Shown here piece after piece: positions 18,444 to 27,217 of a stretch of DNA of 64,000 nt. The notes below the pieces were generated by a model that was not told the origin of the DNA, did no database searches, and worked only from the letters and a program-made list of their open reading frames with translations. The stretch lies in NCBI GenBank assembly GCA_016432725.1, contig JACJDG010000003.1:3410001-3474000 (forward strand). Direction: 5' to 3'. This DNA comes from Streptomyces sp. DHE7-1 (GTDB lineage: Bacteria > Actinomycetota > Actinomycetes > Streptomycetales > Streptomycetaceae). Both the position numbers and the translations under genes were made by a program. The first letter of the stretch is position 1. The number at the start of each line of letters is the position of its first letter.

Positions 18444-19755
18444 TCAGACCGCCGGCGCCGGTACCGGTGCCGGGACCGCCGGGCGGCGGCGGATGACCAG
18501 GGCCATCAGGGCCGCCACCGCACACAGGGTGCCGGAGGCGTACCAGACCATGTTGTAGGAGCCGAAGACGTCACGTGCGACGCCGCCGAGATAGGCGACC
18601 AGGGCCGCGCCGACCTGGTGGGAGGCGAGCACCCAGCCGAAGACGATGGCGCTGTCCTCGCCGTACTGCTCCCGGCACAGGGCGAGGGTGGGCGGGACGG
18701 TGGCCACCCAGTCGAGGCCGTAGAAGACGATGAAGAAGACCATCGGGGGTGCACGGACGGGCCGAGCAGCATCGGCAGGAACAGCAGCGAGACACCGCGC
18801 AGGGCGTAGTAGACGGCGAGCAGCCGGCGCGGTTCGAAGCGGTCGGTGAACCAGCCGGAGGCGATCGTGCCGACGACGTCGAACACCCCGACGACCGCCA
18901 GCAGCGAGGCCGCCGCCGTGACCGGCATGCCGTGGTCGTGCGCCGCGGGCACGAAGTGCGTCTGGATCAGGCCGTTGGTGGAGGCGCCGCAGATCGCGAA
19001 GGTGCCGGCCAGCAGCCAGAACGGGCCCGTGCGGGCGGCGGAGGCGAGGACGCCGAGCGTGCGCCGGGCGGCACCGGTGACCGGGGCGGCTTCGGCACGA
19101 ACGCCTCGGCGCCATAGGGCTTCAGGCCCACGTCGGCCGGATGGTCGCGCAGCAGGATCCACACGAACGGGACCACGGCGAGGGCGGCCAGGGCCACCGT
19201 GACGGCCGCCGGGTGCCAGCCGTGCTCCTCCACCGTCCAGGACAGCACCGGCAGGAAGATGAGCTGGCCGGAGGCGGAGGCCGCGGTGAGGATGCCGCTG
19301 ACCAGGCCGCGCCGCTCGGTGAACCAGCGGTTGGTGACGGTGGCGGCGAACGCCAGCGCCATCGATCCGCTGCCGAGGCCGACCAGCAGGCCCCAGCACA
19401 GCATGAGCTGCCAGGGCGCCGTCATCCAGACGGTCAGGCCCGACCCGATCGCGATCACGGTGAGCGCGACGGCCACCACCCGGCGGATGCCGAAGCGGTC
19501 CATCAGCGCGGCGGCGAAGGGCGCGGTGAGCCCGTAGAGCGCCAGGTTCACGGAGACGGCCGCGCCGATGGTGCCGCGCGACCAGCCGAACTCCTGGTGC
19601 AGCGGGTCGATGAGGAGACCGGGCAGGGAACGGAAGGCCGCCGCGCCGATGATCGTGACGAACGTGACGGCGGCGACGTACCAGGCGCGGTGCACCCGGC
19701 GGCGCCGGGCGGGCGGGGCCTGGAGGGGAGCGGCGGCTTCGGTTGTCTGAGTCAC
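18444..19755 (-). CDS. MFS transporter, with two frameshifts
   Basis: About 438 residues with the hydrophobic pattern of a 12-helix major facilitator. Helix 1 is YVAAVTFVTIIGAAAFRSLP, the loop 2-3 motif is DRFGIRRVVAV, and the second half repeats it as DRFEPRRLLAV. The profile resembles the monocarboxylate/oxalate-formate antiporter group (GSGSMALAFAATVTNRWF). The frame breaks near 19085 and 18752, each repaired by one added base. The start is placed at GTG 19755 (VTQTTEAAAP); a TTG at 19788 is less likely. It is divergent from a GlxA-type regulator across about 70 bases, which probably controls it. The substrate is unknown. Confidence 0.82.
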
Positions 19756-19826
19756 GTCATAGAGCGTCCTGGACCCGGTCGCGCACAACGAGTGGCCCGA
19801 AGGACAGCATTCGCTAGGATCGGGCC

Positions 19827-20822
19827 ATGACCGTTGGCGAGGAGTTCCGCCCGCACCGCATCGTCGTCCTGGCCCTGGACGGCCTGCTCCCCTTCGAGCT
19901 CGGCATCCCGCACCGGATCTTCGGCCGCCCCAAGGACGCCGCGGGCCGGCCGCTGTACGAGGTGGTGACCTGCTCGGTCCGGCCGCCGGGCCCGGTCGAC
20001 ACGGACGCCGACTTCTCGGTGCACGTCCCGCACGGCCCCGAGGCGCTGGAGACGGCCGACACGGTGATCGTCCCGGCGTCCTACGAGCTCGGTCCGCTCT
20101 ACGACGAGGGCAGGCTGACCGACGAGCTGGCCGCCGCGCTCGCCCGCATCCGCCCCGGCACCCGCCTCGCCTCCATCTGCACCGGGGTGTACGTCCTCGC
20201 CGCCGCGGGCCTCCTCGACGGCCGGCCGGCGACCACGCACTGGGCCGACGCCGAGCGGTTCCAGCGGCTGTTCCCGAAGATCGACGTCGACGCCGACGTG
20301 CTGTTCATCGACGACGGCGACGTGCTGACCTCGGCCGGGGTGGCCGCCGGGATCGACCTGTGCCTGCACATGGTGCGCCGCGACCACGGCACGGCCGTCG
20401 CCAACGAGGTGGCCCGCCGCACGGTCGTACCGCCGCACCGCGACGGCGGCCAGGCCCAGTACATCGAACGCCCCGTGCCCGATCTGCTGCTCGCCACGAC
20501 CACCGCGGCCCGCGCCTGGGCCCTCGGCCGGCTGCACGAGCCGATCCAGCTCCGCGACATGGCCGCGCAGGAGTCCATGTCGGTGCGCACCTTCACCCGC
20601 CGGTTCCGGGAGGAGGTCGGCGTCAGCCCCGGCCAGTGGCTCACGCAGCAGCGCGTGGAACGCGCCCGGCATCTGCTGGAGTCCAGCGAGCTGTCGGTCG
20701 ACCAGGTGGCCCGGGACGCCGGTTTCGGCACGGCCCAGTCGATGCGCCAGCACCTGCAGCAGGCGCTCGGGGTGACGCCGACGGCGTACCGGCGGACGTT
20801 CCGCACCGGCTCGCCGCGCTGA
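19827..20822 (+). CDS. GlxA family transcriptional regulator (DJ-1/PfpI domain plus AraC helix-turn-helix)
   Basis: 331 residues, frame intact. Residues about 10-180 form a DJ-1/PfpI-like amidotransferase fold with the nucleophile-elbow cysteine in SICTGVYVLAAAGLLDG and the histidine in TTHWADA. Residues about 225-320 are an AraC-type double helix-turn-helix, including RTFTRRFREEVGVSPGQWL and VARDAGFGTAQSMRQHL. Members are activators or repressors that often sense amines or carbon sources. The divergent MFS gene is the likely target. Confidence 0.92.
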   Translation: MTVGEEFRPHRIVVLALDGLLPFELGIPHRIFGRPKDAAGRPLYEVVTCSVRPPGPVDTDADFSVHVPHGPEALETADTVIVPASYELGPLYDEGRLTDELAAALARIRPGTRLASICTGVYVLAAAGLLDGRPATTHWADAERFQRLFPKIDVDADVLFIDDGDVLTSAGVAAGIDLCLHMVRRDHGTAVANEVARRTVVPPHRDGGQAQYIERPVPDLLLATTTAARAWALGRLHEPIQLRDMAAQESMSVRTFTRRFREEVGVSPGQWLTQQRVERARHLLESSELSVDQVARDAGFGTAQSMRQHLQQALGVTPTAYRRTFRTGSPR

Positions 20823-21134
20823 GCCGTCCACAGCCTGTGGACAAAGGTGAGCGGTGCGGGCGCTTCCCGCTCCGCGCCGCGCACGGGGACCGGTGGCCCG
20901 GACGCCGGACGGCGGCACGCCCCCGCCCACGGCCTCGCGCCGCCGTCCGGTGCGACCCGCGCTCGGCGGGGACCCGGTGCCCCGGGCCCTCGCCGTCCCC
21001 TCACGGCGAATCGTCGTCCACCAGCCTGATCACCCGGTGATGCGCCGTCAACACGGCAAGGGACAAAGGCGGTTCACGCCTGGTTCGCGGTGACCGCGCA
21101 CGGATGCGTCCGGGGCGCACCAGGACGCCGGACG
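20823..21134. other. 312-base gap with a dyad of DnaA-box-like sequences
   Basis: No convincing gene is seen. The perfect inverted repeat GTCCACAG-c-CTGTGGAC lies at 20826-20842. Its right half read on the minus strand (20836-20844) is TTGTCCACA, the Streptomyces DnaA-box consensus, and the left half gives cGTCCACA. A single dyad far from any dnaA gene may be a chance match or part of the end of the upstream gene. The rest is GC-rich without clear signals. Confidence 0.4.
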
Positions 21135-21707
21135 CTACACCGCCTCGAAGGCGAAGTCCTCGTACGCGGACAGACCGCCCCCGTACGCCGATCCCGCGCC
21201 CTGCCGGGACTGCGAGCAGCGGTCCAGTTCGCACCAGATGCTCTTGCCGGAGCCCTCGGGGTGCCAGCCCCAGCGGTCGGCCAGGCAGTCGACGAGCGCC
21301 AGACCGCGGCCGCCGGTGGCGTCACCGCCGGCGCAGCGCGGGACGGGTGCGCGGGAGCTGGTGTCGGCCACCTCGAGCCGTACGGTGGCCGAGGCGTCCG
21401 GATCCGCGGCGCCCGCCGGGCCGGCGGCCTCCGTCGCACCGGCAGCCGTCTGACCCGCCGTGCTCGCCGCCGCGCCGGCCCTCGTGCCCGGCGGCCTCCC
21501 CGGCAGGGAGAGCCGCAGCACGGCCGGACGGCCGGTGTGCACCACGGCGTTGGTCACCAACTCGGAGACCAGCAGGACCAGCGTCTCGGCCAACGGCTCG
21601 TCGGCCCCTATCCCGAGCCCGGAGAGCCGCGACCGGGCCCATCTCCTGGCCCGCCCCACCTCCGCGGGGTCGGGCCGGATCTCCAGCTGCACTTGAAGCA
21701 CCTGCAC
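21135..21707 (-). CDS. HATPase_c_2 (RsbW/SpoIIAB-like) ATP-binding regulatory protein
   Basis: 190 residues from a GTG start. The ATPase N-box is LAETLVLLVSELVTNAVVHTG (about residues 38-58) and the G-box end is DATGGRGLALVDCLADRWG. Between them lies an Ala/Thr-rich low-complexity insert of about 35 residues, absent from classical RsbW. Such proteins phosphorylate STAS antagonists or hold sigma factors in partner-switching circuits. A STAS gene lies 1.3 kb away on the same strand. The C-terminal tail (GAGSAYGGGLSAYEDFAF) is unusual and of unknown use. Confidence 0.85.
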   Translation of the reverse strand: MQVLQVQLEIRPDPAEVGRARRWARSRLSGLGIGADEPLAETLVLLVSELVTNAVVHTGRPAVLRLSLPGRPPGTRAGAAASTAGQTAAGATEAAGPAGAADPDASATVRLEVADTSSRAPVPRCAGGDATGGRGLALVDCLADRWGWHPEGSGKSIWCELDRCSQSRQGAGSAYGGGLSAYEDFAFEAV

Positions 21708-22275
21708 CGCTCACACCATCCGAACCGGCGGACACATGGCCCCGCGCCACACGTACGTCGCGACACAATCCGCGACGCGCACCACGACGAGGGCCACGAT
21801 CGTAGCCATTTTCTGCATGGCCAGGACAACGGCCAGAGCAAGGGTCACGGAACGTGATTCCCTTACGAGACAGCATGGTTGACGTACAGTCACCCCAACA
21901 AGCGCTTCGGGCATATTCCAGCGCGAAGGAGTACGCGTGCGGCATACTGTGCGACGCGCTCGCCGGGGAGTCGAACAGGCAGGTGAACGGGCGGGGAATC
22001 GGGCCCGTACCGCCCCGCGAGCAGCGACGCGCACCGCGCGGTCCGGGGGCGACCCGGGCGCACAGACGGCTCGGCACGTACTCGCTGCCACTCGCATCCC
22101 ACACAAGGTACCCGAGGGGACGCGTGACTCCGGGACGTGACGAGTCACGTCAAGGACACAAGCCGATATCAACGCTCTGTGACGTCGATTCGCCACGATC
22201 CGCGACATCATGGGCCAAGGATCGCCCGAACTGGATGCGCGCCCGGGCGGGTTGCACGGCGACCGACGCCCGGCG
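21708..22275. other. 568-base intergenic region with an 18-base palindrome
   Basis: No convincing gene was found here; short open frames on both strands have arginine-rich, shadow-like compositions. GACGTGACGAGTCACGTC (22134-22151) is a perfect 8+2+8 palindrome with the look of a dimer-binding operator. Upstream of the HATPase start the DNA is relatively AT-rich (21735-21900), which fits a long promoter region. Confidence 0.45.
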
Positions 22276-22788
22276 TCACTCGGGAACGGTGAAGTACCGC
22301 GCGAAGGCCGGGACGATCTCCGACTCACCGACCCTGCCGTCGCCGTCCGCGTCGAGGGCGGTGGCGGCCGCCCGGGCGACGTCCTCCGGGACGCGCAGCA
22401 CGCGCAGCACGCGGATGGTGTCGGGGACGGTGGCGCGCCCGTCGGCGTCCGGGTCAGCGACGGCCAGGGCCGCGTGCAGGAAGGGCCGGGCGATCTCGGC
22501 GAAGCGGTCGGGGTTGTCGCGCAGGCGCTTGACCGCGCCGGTGACGAACTCCTCGCGGGTGATGCGCTGGTCGCCGTCCCGGTCGGCGATGCCCGCCATG
22601 CCCTGCCAGAACGCCTCCGCTCCGGCGTAGAGGGCCTGTCCGCGGTCGGAGCGGGCGGGTACGGCGAACTCGGCGAGCAGGGCCTTGGCCGCCGCGCTGA
22701 AGTCCTCGCGGTCGATGTAGCCGTTGCCGTCCTGGTCGAAGCCGGCGAACCGGGCGGCGATCCTGCGCTCGTACTCGGTGCTGACCAT
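22276..22788 (-). CDS. EF-hand calcium-binding protein (calerythrin-like)
   Basis: 170 residues with four EF-hand loops: DQDGNGYIDRED (about residue 18), DRDGDQRITREE (about 68), DPDADGRATVPD (about 110) and DADGDGRVGESE (about 145). The first, second and fourth keep the acidic residues at positions 1, 3, 5 and 12; the third ends in D. The protein is cytoplasmic, without signal peptide, and is probably a calcium buffer or sensor as for other Streptomyces EF-hand proteins. It lies between the HATPase and STAS genes on the same strand but with gaps of over 150 bases, so it probably has its own promoter. Confidence 0.92.
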   Translation of the reverse strand: MVSTEYERRIAARFAGFDQDGNGYIDREDFSAAAKALLAEFAVPARSDRGQALYAGAEAFWQGMAGIADRDGDQRITREEFVTGAVKRLRDNPDRFAEIARPFLHAALAVADPDADGRATVPDTIRVLRVLRVPEDVARAAATALDADGDGRVGESEIVPAFARYFTVPE

Positions 22789-22968
22789 GTCTGTTCGGGC
22801 CGCCTTCGTGTCGACGTGGAGGGTGATCCGGCTGGGAGCGTACGTCGCGGGCGGTGGACGGGTGACGGAAAGGCGGCGGTTGTGCCAAGACCGGGGGAAT
22901 TTCGCGACAACCCTGTGGCGGCGGCCGCGTGATGTGCTCGGGCCGGGAGCGCCGGTCCCATGGCGGGC

Positions 22969-23349
22969 TCAGGCGGACAGCGGGTCGGCCTCGTCGCTGA
23001 CGGCGGACTCGACGTCGGGACGGACGTCGAAGAGGCGGCGGACGCCGAGCGCGCCGAGGACCCGGTTGACGTGCGAGCCGTCCTCCGCGCCCCGGTCCGG
23101 CAGGATCAGCCGCAGCCGGCCCTGGCAGGAGCGGATCAGCCGGCGGGCGGCGATGAGCACACCGACGCCGCTGGAGTCGCAGAAGAAGACCTCCGAGAGG
23201 TCCAGGACCAGACCGTGGTGGCCCTCGGCCACCACGTCGTGCACCCGCTGGCGCAGCACCGGCGAGGTCATGAGGTCGAGCTCGCCGCCGACCCGGAGCA
23301 CGGTCCATCCGTCCCGTTCGACGCCGGTCACCCTGAATGTCACGGCCAC
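22969..23349 (-). CDS. STAS domain anti-sigma factor antagonist
   Basis: 126 residues, the whole length being a STAS domain. The strand TVLRVGGELDLMTSPVLRQ and the phosphorylation-site phrase FFCDSSGVGVLIAARR are conserved; the serine of DSSGVG is the expected kinase target. The protein should bind an RsbW-type kinase such as that at 21135, freeing a sigma factor when dephosphorylated. It is divergent from the ECF sigma gene at 23683. Confidence 0.9.
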   Translation of the reverse strand: MAVTFRVTGVERDGWTVLRVGGELDLMTSPVLRQRVHDVVAEGHHGLVLDLSEVFFCDSSGVGVLIAARRLIRSCQGRLRLILPDRGAEDGSHVNRVLGALGVRRLFDVRPDVESAVSDEADPLSA

Positions 23350-23682
23350 GCCCCTCCGCTCGCCGGTTCGCGGAACCGCCCGGAAACGGAAGCAGTTCCT
23401 ACGTTTCTCTCCGGGCGGCTGCCCAGCGGCCGTTCCCTGAAACTTGGAGTCGCAAACGGCACACGATCGACAAGGGTCTTGTTTCAGTCACTATCGATCC
23501 TGTTCGATCGTACTAGGACGCCAGTTGAGTGAAGGATGTGTGAAGAGGGCACTATCACCTGCGACACCTCGGGGGGCGCGCATTGACACAAAGGGGCGTG
23601 CGTTGTCGGAGGTGCCGACTACATTCGAGACGAAGGTGCAGACACGCTGGACCTGTCGGACGAGGGCGAGGGGAGGGGCGAC
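23350..23682. other. 333-base divergent control region between the STAS and sigma factor genes
   Basis: Both genes are read outward from here. The hairpin ACAAG-ggt-CTTGT lies at 23470-23482 in a comparatively AT-rich stretch (23455-23520) that probably holds the promoters. A TTGACA lies at 23583-23588 on the plus strand without a well-spaced -10. Ribosome site gaggggagg precedes ATG 23683. No gene is supported. Confidence 0.45.
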
Positions 23683-24264
23683 ATGGCGCAGAAGGACGTA
23701 CCGCCCCGCTGGGACCGCAAGATGCAGCAGCGGCTCGCCCGCGGTGAGGCCGCGGCCCTCGGCGAGCTGTACGACCGCTTCGCCTCCCTCGTGCACAGCC
23801 TCGCCCACCGGGTCCTCGGCGACGAACGGGCCGCGGACCGGGTCACCCGCGAGGTCTTCGCCCACGTCTGGGAACACCCCGACTCCTACGACCCCAAACA
23901 GGGCCCGCTGCGCTCCTGGGTGGCCCAGGTGACCCAACGGCTCGCCGTGCAGCGGCTGCGCGCCACCGAGTCCGCCGCGCTGACGCCGGGCGAGAGCGGC
24001 TCCGCGGAGGAGCTGGAGAGCCTGGAGAGCAAGGTGCGCCGCGCCTCGGTCGCGGCCCGCGCCGACTACATCGTCCACTCGATGCCCGCTCCGCTGCGCG
24101 CCGCCCTCGAACTGGCCTACTTCCAGCGGCGCGACTACCGGCAGGCCGCCGCCGACCTCGGCGTCACCGAGGACGAGGCCCGCCGGCGGCTCCGCCTCGG
24201 CCTCCAACTGCTGTCCACCGCGCACGACGCCGGCACCCCGCGGGGATACGGAGGTGCGGTGTGA
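23683..24264 (+). CDS. ECF-type RNA polymerase sigma factor
   Basis: 193 residues. Region 2 is seen in ALGELYDRFASLVHSLAHRV and VTREVFAHVWEHPDSYDPK, followed by the region 2.4-like SWVAQVTQRLAVQRLRA. Region 4 is MPAPLRAALELAYFQRRDYRQ and AAADLGVTEDEARRRLRLGL. The linker is long and charged. The next gene, a zinc anti-sigma fusion, overlaps its 3' end by 11 bases, the classical sigma/anti-sigma arrangement. A strong ribosome site (gaggggagg) lies just upstream. Confidence 0.9.
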   Translation: MAQKDVPPRWDRKMQQRLARGEAAALGELYDRFASLVHSLAHRVLGDERAADRVTREVFAHVWEHPDSYDPKQGPLRSWVAQVTQRLAVQRLRATESAALTPGESGSAEELESLESKVRRASVAARADYIVHSMPAPLRAALELAYFQRRDYRQAAADLGVTEDEARRRLRLGLQLLSTAHDAGTPRGYGGAV

Positions 24265-25525
24265 ACGGCCCGAGGGCTCCGCGGCGCACGACGGGCCCGA
24301 CGGCGACCGCCGGCCCCGTATCCCGCCGCCCCGCGCCTCCGTCGAGGACAGCGGGCTGCCCCTGCCCGACCTCGCCGACCCCGGGGAAACCGCTGCCGTG
24401 CCGCTCGACCTGTCGCACGACGTCCTGAAGTCGCTCCTGGGCGCCTGGGCCCTGGCGGCCTGCTCGGCGGCGGAGACCGCGGCCGTGGAGGAGCACCTCG
24501 GCGACTGCGGGGCCTGCGCGGACGAGGCGCGCCGGCTGCGCGAGGCGGTCGAACTGCTGCACCAGCCGGAGAGCCTCGACCTGGACCCGGCCCTGCGCAC
24601 CCGCGTGCTGGACAACTGCCTGAACCGCCGTCCGCCACGCATCCCGGTGCCCGGGTGGGCGGCCCCCTACGACGCCGAGACCGCCCGGCTGGACGCGCTG
24701 CTGCAGGACTTCGGGGACGCCGAGTGGCACGCGCCGGTGCGGCTGCGGTGGTTCGAGGCCGACGAGGCGACGAGCCGCCGCACCACCGTCGCCGGGGTGA
24801 TCGCCCATCTGCTGTCGGTGGACGGGCTGGTCGCGGTGGCGCTCGGGCTGGACGACCCGCTCGCGGAGGCCGTCGGCGGCGAACAGGCCGCGGCGGGACC
24901 GGCGGCGCGCACCGACGCGTTCTGGAGCACCTCGCACTTCCCGCCGACCCGGTCCGTGCGGGCGCCCTGGCGGGACCAGAGCCACCGGCTGGTGCGGACG
25001 GTGTCCTTCACCGGCGGCAGCACCGGCGGACTGACCGTGCCGTACGGCGACTTCGAGCTGCCGCTGCACGACGCGATGCTGGACCGGGCCTTCGAGTGCT
25101 GGGTGCACGCGGAGGACATCGCGGAGGCGGTGGACTACCCCTACGAGCCGCCCGCGCCGCGGCATCTGCACCGGATGATCGACCTGGCGGCCCGGATGCT
25201 GCCGGTGGCGCTGGCCGAGCGGCGCCGGGCGGGGCTGTCCGCGACGGGCCGGCCGCCCCGACTGGTGCCGGCCGGGGAGCCGGGGCGCAGCCTGCGGCTG
25301 GAGATCGAGGGCGCGGCCGGCGGGGAGTGGCTGATCCCGCTGGACTCGCCGGGCGCGGTGGGCTCCGCCGAGTTCGAGGTGGCCCATGTCGCCCTGGACG
25401 GCGTGGAGTTCTGCCGCCTGGCCGCGGGCCACGTACCCCCGGAGGAGGCCGCGGCGGGGCAGGTGGGCGACCGCGAGGCGATCCGGGACGTCCTGTTCGC
25501 CGCGGCGGGGCTGAGCCGGATGTGA
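24254..25525 (+). CDS. Zinc-finger anti-sigma factor fused to a mycothiol-dependent maleylpyruvate-isomerase-like (DinB) domain
   Basis: 423 residues. Residues about 50-115 form an anti-sigma zinc finger with the ZAS motif H-x3-C-x2-C in EEHLGDCGACADE. Residues about 140-280 resemble the MDMPI/DinB metal-binding fold: HLLSVDGLVAVALG supplies one histidine and CWVHAEDIAEAV another. The remaining ~140 residues are the MDMPI C-terminal domain. The GTG start at 24254 is preceded by ggagg and overlaps the sigma gene, so the two are coupled. The fusion suggests that thiol or metal state is read by the anti-sigma protein; this is inference. Confidence 0.85.
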   Translation: MRCERPEGSAAHDGPDGDRRPRIPPPRASVEDSGLPLPDLADPGETAAVPLDLSHDVLKSLLGAWALAACSAAETAAVEEHLGDCGACADEARRLREAVELLHQPESLDLDPALRTRVLDNCLNRRPPRIPVPGWAAPYDAETARLDALLQDFGDAEWHAPVRLRWFEADEATSRRTTVAGVIAHLLSVDGLVAVALGLDDPLAEAVGGEQAAAGPAARTDAFWSTSHFPPTRSVRAPWRDQSHRLVRTVSFTGGSTGGLTVPYGDFELPLHDAMLDRAFECWVHAEDIAEAVDYPYEPPAPRHLHRMIDLAARMLPVALAERRRAGLSATGRPPRLVPAGEPGRSLRLEIEGAAGGEWLIPLDSPGAVGSAEFEVAHVALDGVEFCRLAAGHVPPEEAAAGQVGDREAIRDVLFAAAGLSRM

Positions 25526-25566
25526 GCCTGCCGCCCGGCCTTCCGGACGGCGGGCCCCGGGCGGAC

Positions 25567-25621
25567 CCTAGGGCCGTCTCCGCGTCGCGGACCCGCGAAG
25601 ACCGGGGAGACGCCCCCTAGG
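25567..25621. terminator. Imperfect hairpin between converging genes
   Basis: CCTAGGG (25567-25573) and GTCTCC (25576-25581) pair with GGAGAC (25606-25611) and CCCTAGG (25615-25621) around an inner loop. The right arm overlaps the TAG stop of purU (25617-25619). It probably ends transcription of both the anti-sigma gene and purU. The right arm carries the same core as the hairpin at 13091-13111. Confidence 0.5.
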
Positions 25622-26498
25622 CGAACACCACCGTCCGGCGGCCGTTGAGCAGGATCCTGCGCTCCGCGTGCCACTTCACCGCGCGCGCCAGCGCCTGGCA
25701 CTCGACGTCGCGGCCCACGGCGACCAGGCCCTCCGGGGTGACGTCGTGGCCCACCCGCTCGACCTCCTGCTCGATGATCGGGCCCTCGTCGAGGTCGGCG
25801 GTGACGTAGTGGGCGGTGGCCCCGATCACCTTCACGCCCCGCGCGTGCGCCTGGTGGTACGGCTTCGCGCCCTTGAAGCTCGGCAGGAACGAGTGGTGGA
25901 TGTTGATGATCCGGCCGCTGAGCTGCTTGCACAGGTCGTCGGAGAGGACCTGCATGTAGCGGGCGAGGACGACGAGTTCGACGTGCTCCTCGCGAACGAT
26001 CTCCAGCAGCCGCGCCTCGCCCTCGGCCTTGGTCTCCTTCGTCACCGGGATGTGATGGAAGGGGATGTTGTAGGAGCCCACCAGCTCCTCGAAGTCGGTG
26101 TGGTTGGAGACCACGGCCGCGATCTCCACCGGCAGCGCCCCGATGCGCGCCCGGAACAGCAGGTCGTTCAGGCAGTGCCCGAACCTGCTGACCATCAGCA
26201 CGATGCGCATCTTCTCGTCGGCCCGGTTGATCTGCCAGTCCATGTGGAAGGAGTCACCGATCGCCGTGAAGCTCGCCCGCAGCTTGTCCACGGTCACAGG
26301 CGCCTCGGCCGAGAAGTGGACGCGCATGAAGAACAGGCCCGTGTCGTGGTCGCCGAACTGCTGGCTGTCCTCGATGTTGCAGCCGGTCATGAACAGGTAG
26401 CTCGACACGGCGTGCACGATGCCCTGCTTGTCCGGGCAGGAGAGGGTGAGGACGTACTGGTCGGCCGGGTCGGCGGCGCGGGCGGGCTGCTCGTTCAT
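25617..26498 (-). CDS. purU: Formyltetrahydrofolate deformylase
   Basis: PurU hydrolyses 10-formyl-THF to formate and THF, feeding purine synthesis and balancing one-carbon pools. The 293 residues contain an N-terminal ACT domain (about 12-95: VLTLSCPDKQGIVHAVSSYL) and a C-terminal formyltransferase-like domain. The latter carries RIVLMVSRFGHCLNDLLFR, the catalytic IINIHHSFLPSFKGA and ITADLDEGP-like YVTADLDEGPIIEQ. Length and domain order are standard. The frame is intact. Confidence 0.96.
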   Translation of the reverse strand: MNEQPARAADPADQYVLTLSCPDKQGIVHAVSSYLFMTGCNIEDSQQFGDHDTGLFFMRVHFSAEAPVTVDKLRASFTAIGDSFHMDWQINRADEKMRIVLMVSRFGHCLNDLLFRARIGALPVEIAAVVSNHTDFEELVGSYNIPFHHIPVTKETKAEGEARLLEIVREEHVELVVLARYMQVLSDDLCKQLSGRIINIHHSFLPSFKGAKPYHQAHARGVKVIGATAHYVTADLDEGPIIEQEVERVGHDVTPEGLVAVGRDVECQALARAVKWHAERRILLNGRRTVVFA

Positions 26499-26609
26499 GC
26501 ACCACAGGTTCCCACACCGCCCGTCCGCGGCGGGCGGTCGTCCCGCAGGGCGGGACGGGGCGGGGGCGGTCCCCGGTACCGGAGGCGGCCCGCGACGGCC
26601 CGCTGCCGC

Positions 26610-27110
26610 CTACGCGGTCCTCGTCATGATCCGCAGGACCTCCAGGCTGCGCGGAGTCGTGTCCGGGTCGTCGCCGTCACTGGCCGCGAGACGCAGGTGG
26701 GCGTCCCGTGCCGCCCGCACCGCCTCCGGCCACGCGTGGTGGTCGAGGTAGGCGGAGACCGGCGCGTCCGGGCCGACCTGGTGCATGATCCGCAGCACCC
26801 GCAGCACGGCCGTGTCGACCAGTGCCGCCTCCTGGGAGTCGCGGAATATCGTGCCGACGTACTTCTCCGCCGACCAGTTGTCCAGCCAGGTGTCCTCCAC
26901 CAGCCGGTACACGGCGTCGGTGACGTCGCCGTATCCGTCCACGCCGGCCAGCCAGACGTCCTGCTGGAACACCGGGTCGGAGAGCATGTGCAGCGCGGAG
27001 CGCACATTGCTGCGCCAGCGCCACCACGGCATGTCGTTCAGTGGCATGCCGCCCATGGTGGAGGAGCGACGGCCGCGACGGGAAGAGTTCTCCGAACCTT
27101 GCACGGTCAT
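26610..27110 (-). CDS. SCO4402 family protein of unknown function
   Basis: About 166 residues from ATG 27110 (MTVQGSENSSRRGRR). The core begins MPLNDMPWWRWRSNVRSALH and is helical, with many Trp and acidic residues (DTWLDNWSAEKYVGTIFRD and DHHAWPEAVRAARDAH). It has no signal peptide or membrane segment. The gene keeps the same position near purU as SCO4402 in S. coelicolor, from memory. Starts at 27140 (GTG) and at the internal MGGMPLND are alternatives; none has a clear ribosome site. Confidence 0.75.
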   Translation of the reverse strand: MTVQGSENSSRRGRRSSTMGGMPLNDMPWWRWRSNVRSALHMLSDPVFQQDVWLAGVDGYGDVTDAVYRLVEDTWLDNWSAEKYVGTIFRDSQEAALVDTAVLRVLRIMHQVGPDAPVSAYLDHHAWPEAVRAARDAHLRLAASDGDDPDTTPRSLEVLRIMTRTA

Positions 27111-27217
27111 CGATCGTACGTTCCCCACCACACCCGTCACACCGGCCCCCCGAATTCACCTCGGTGTCACCTTTCATTGACCGAGGGTCACTCTCGGGTT
27201 AGTGGTGTGAGGGAATC

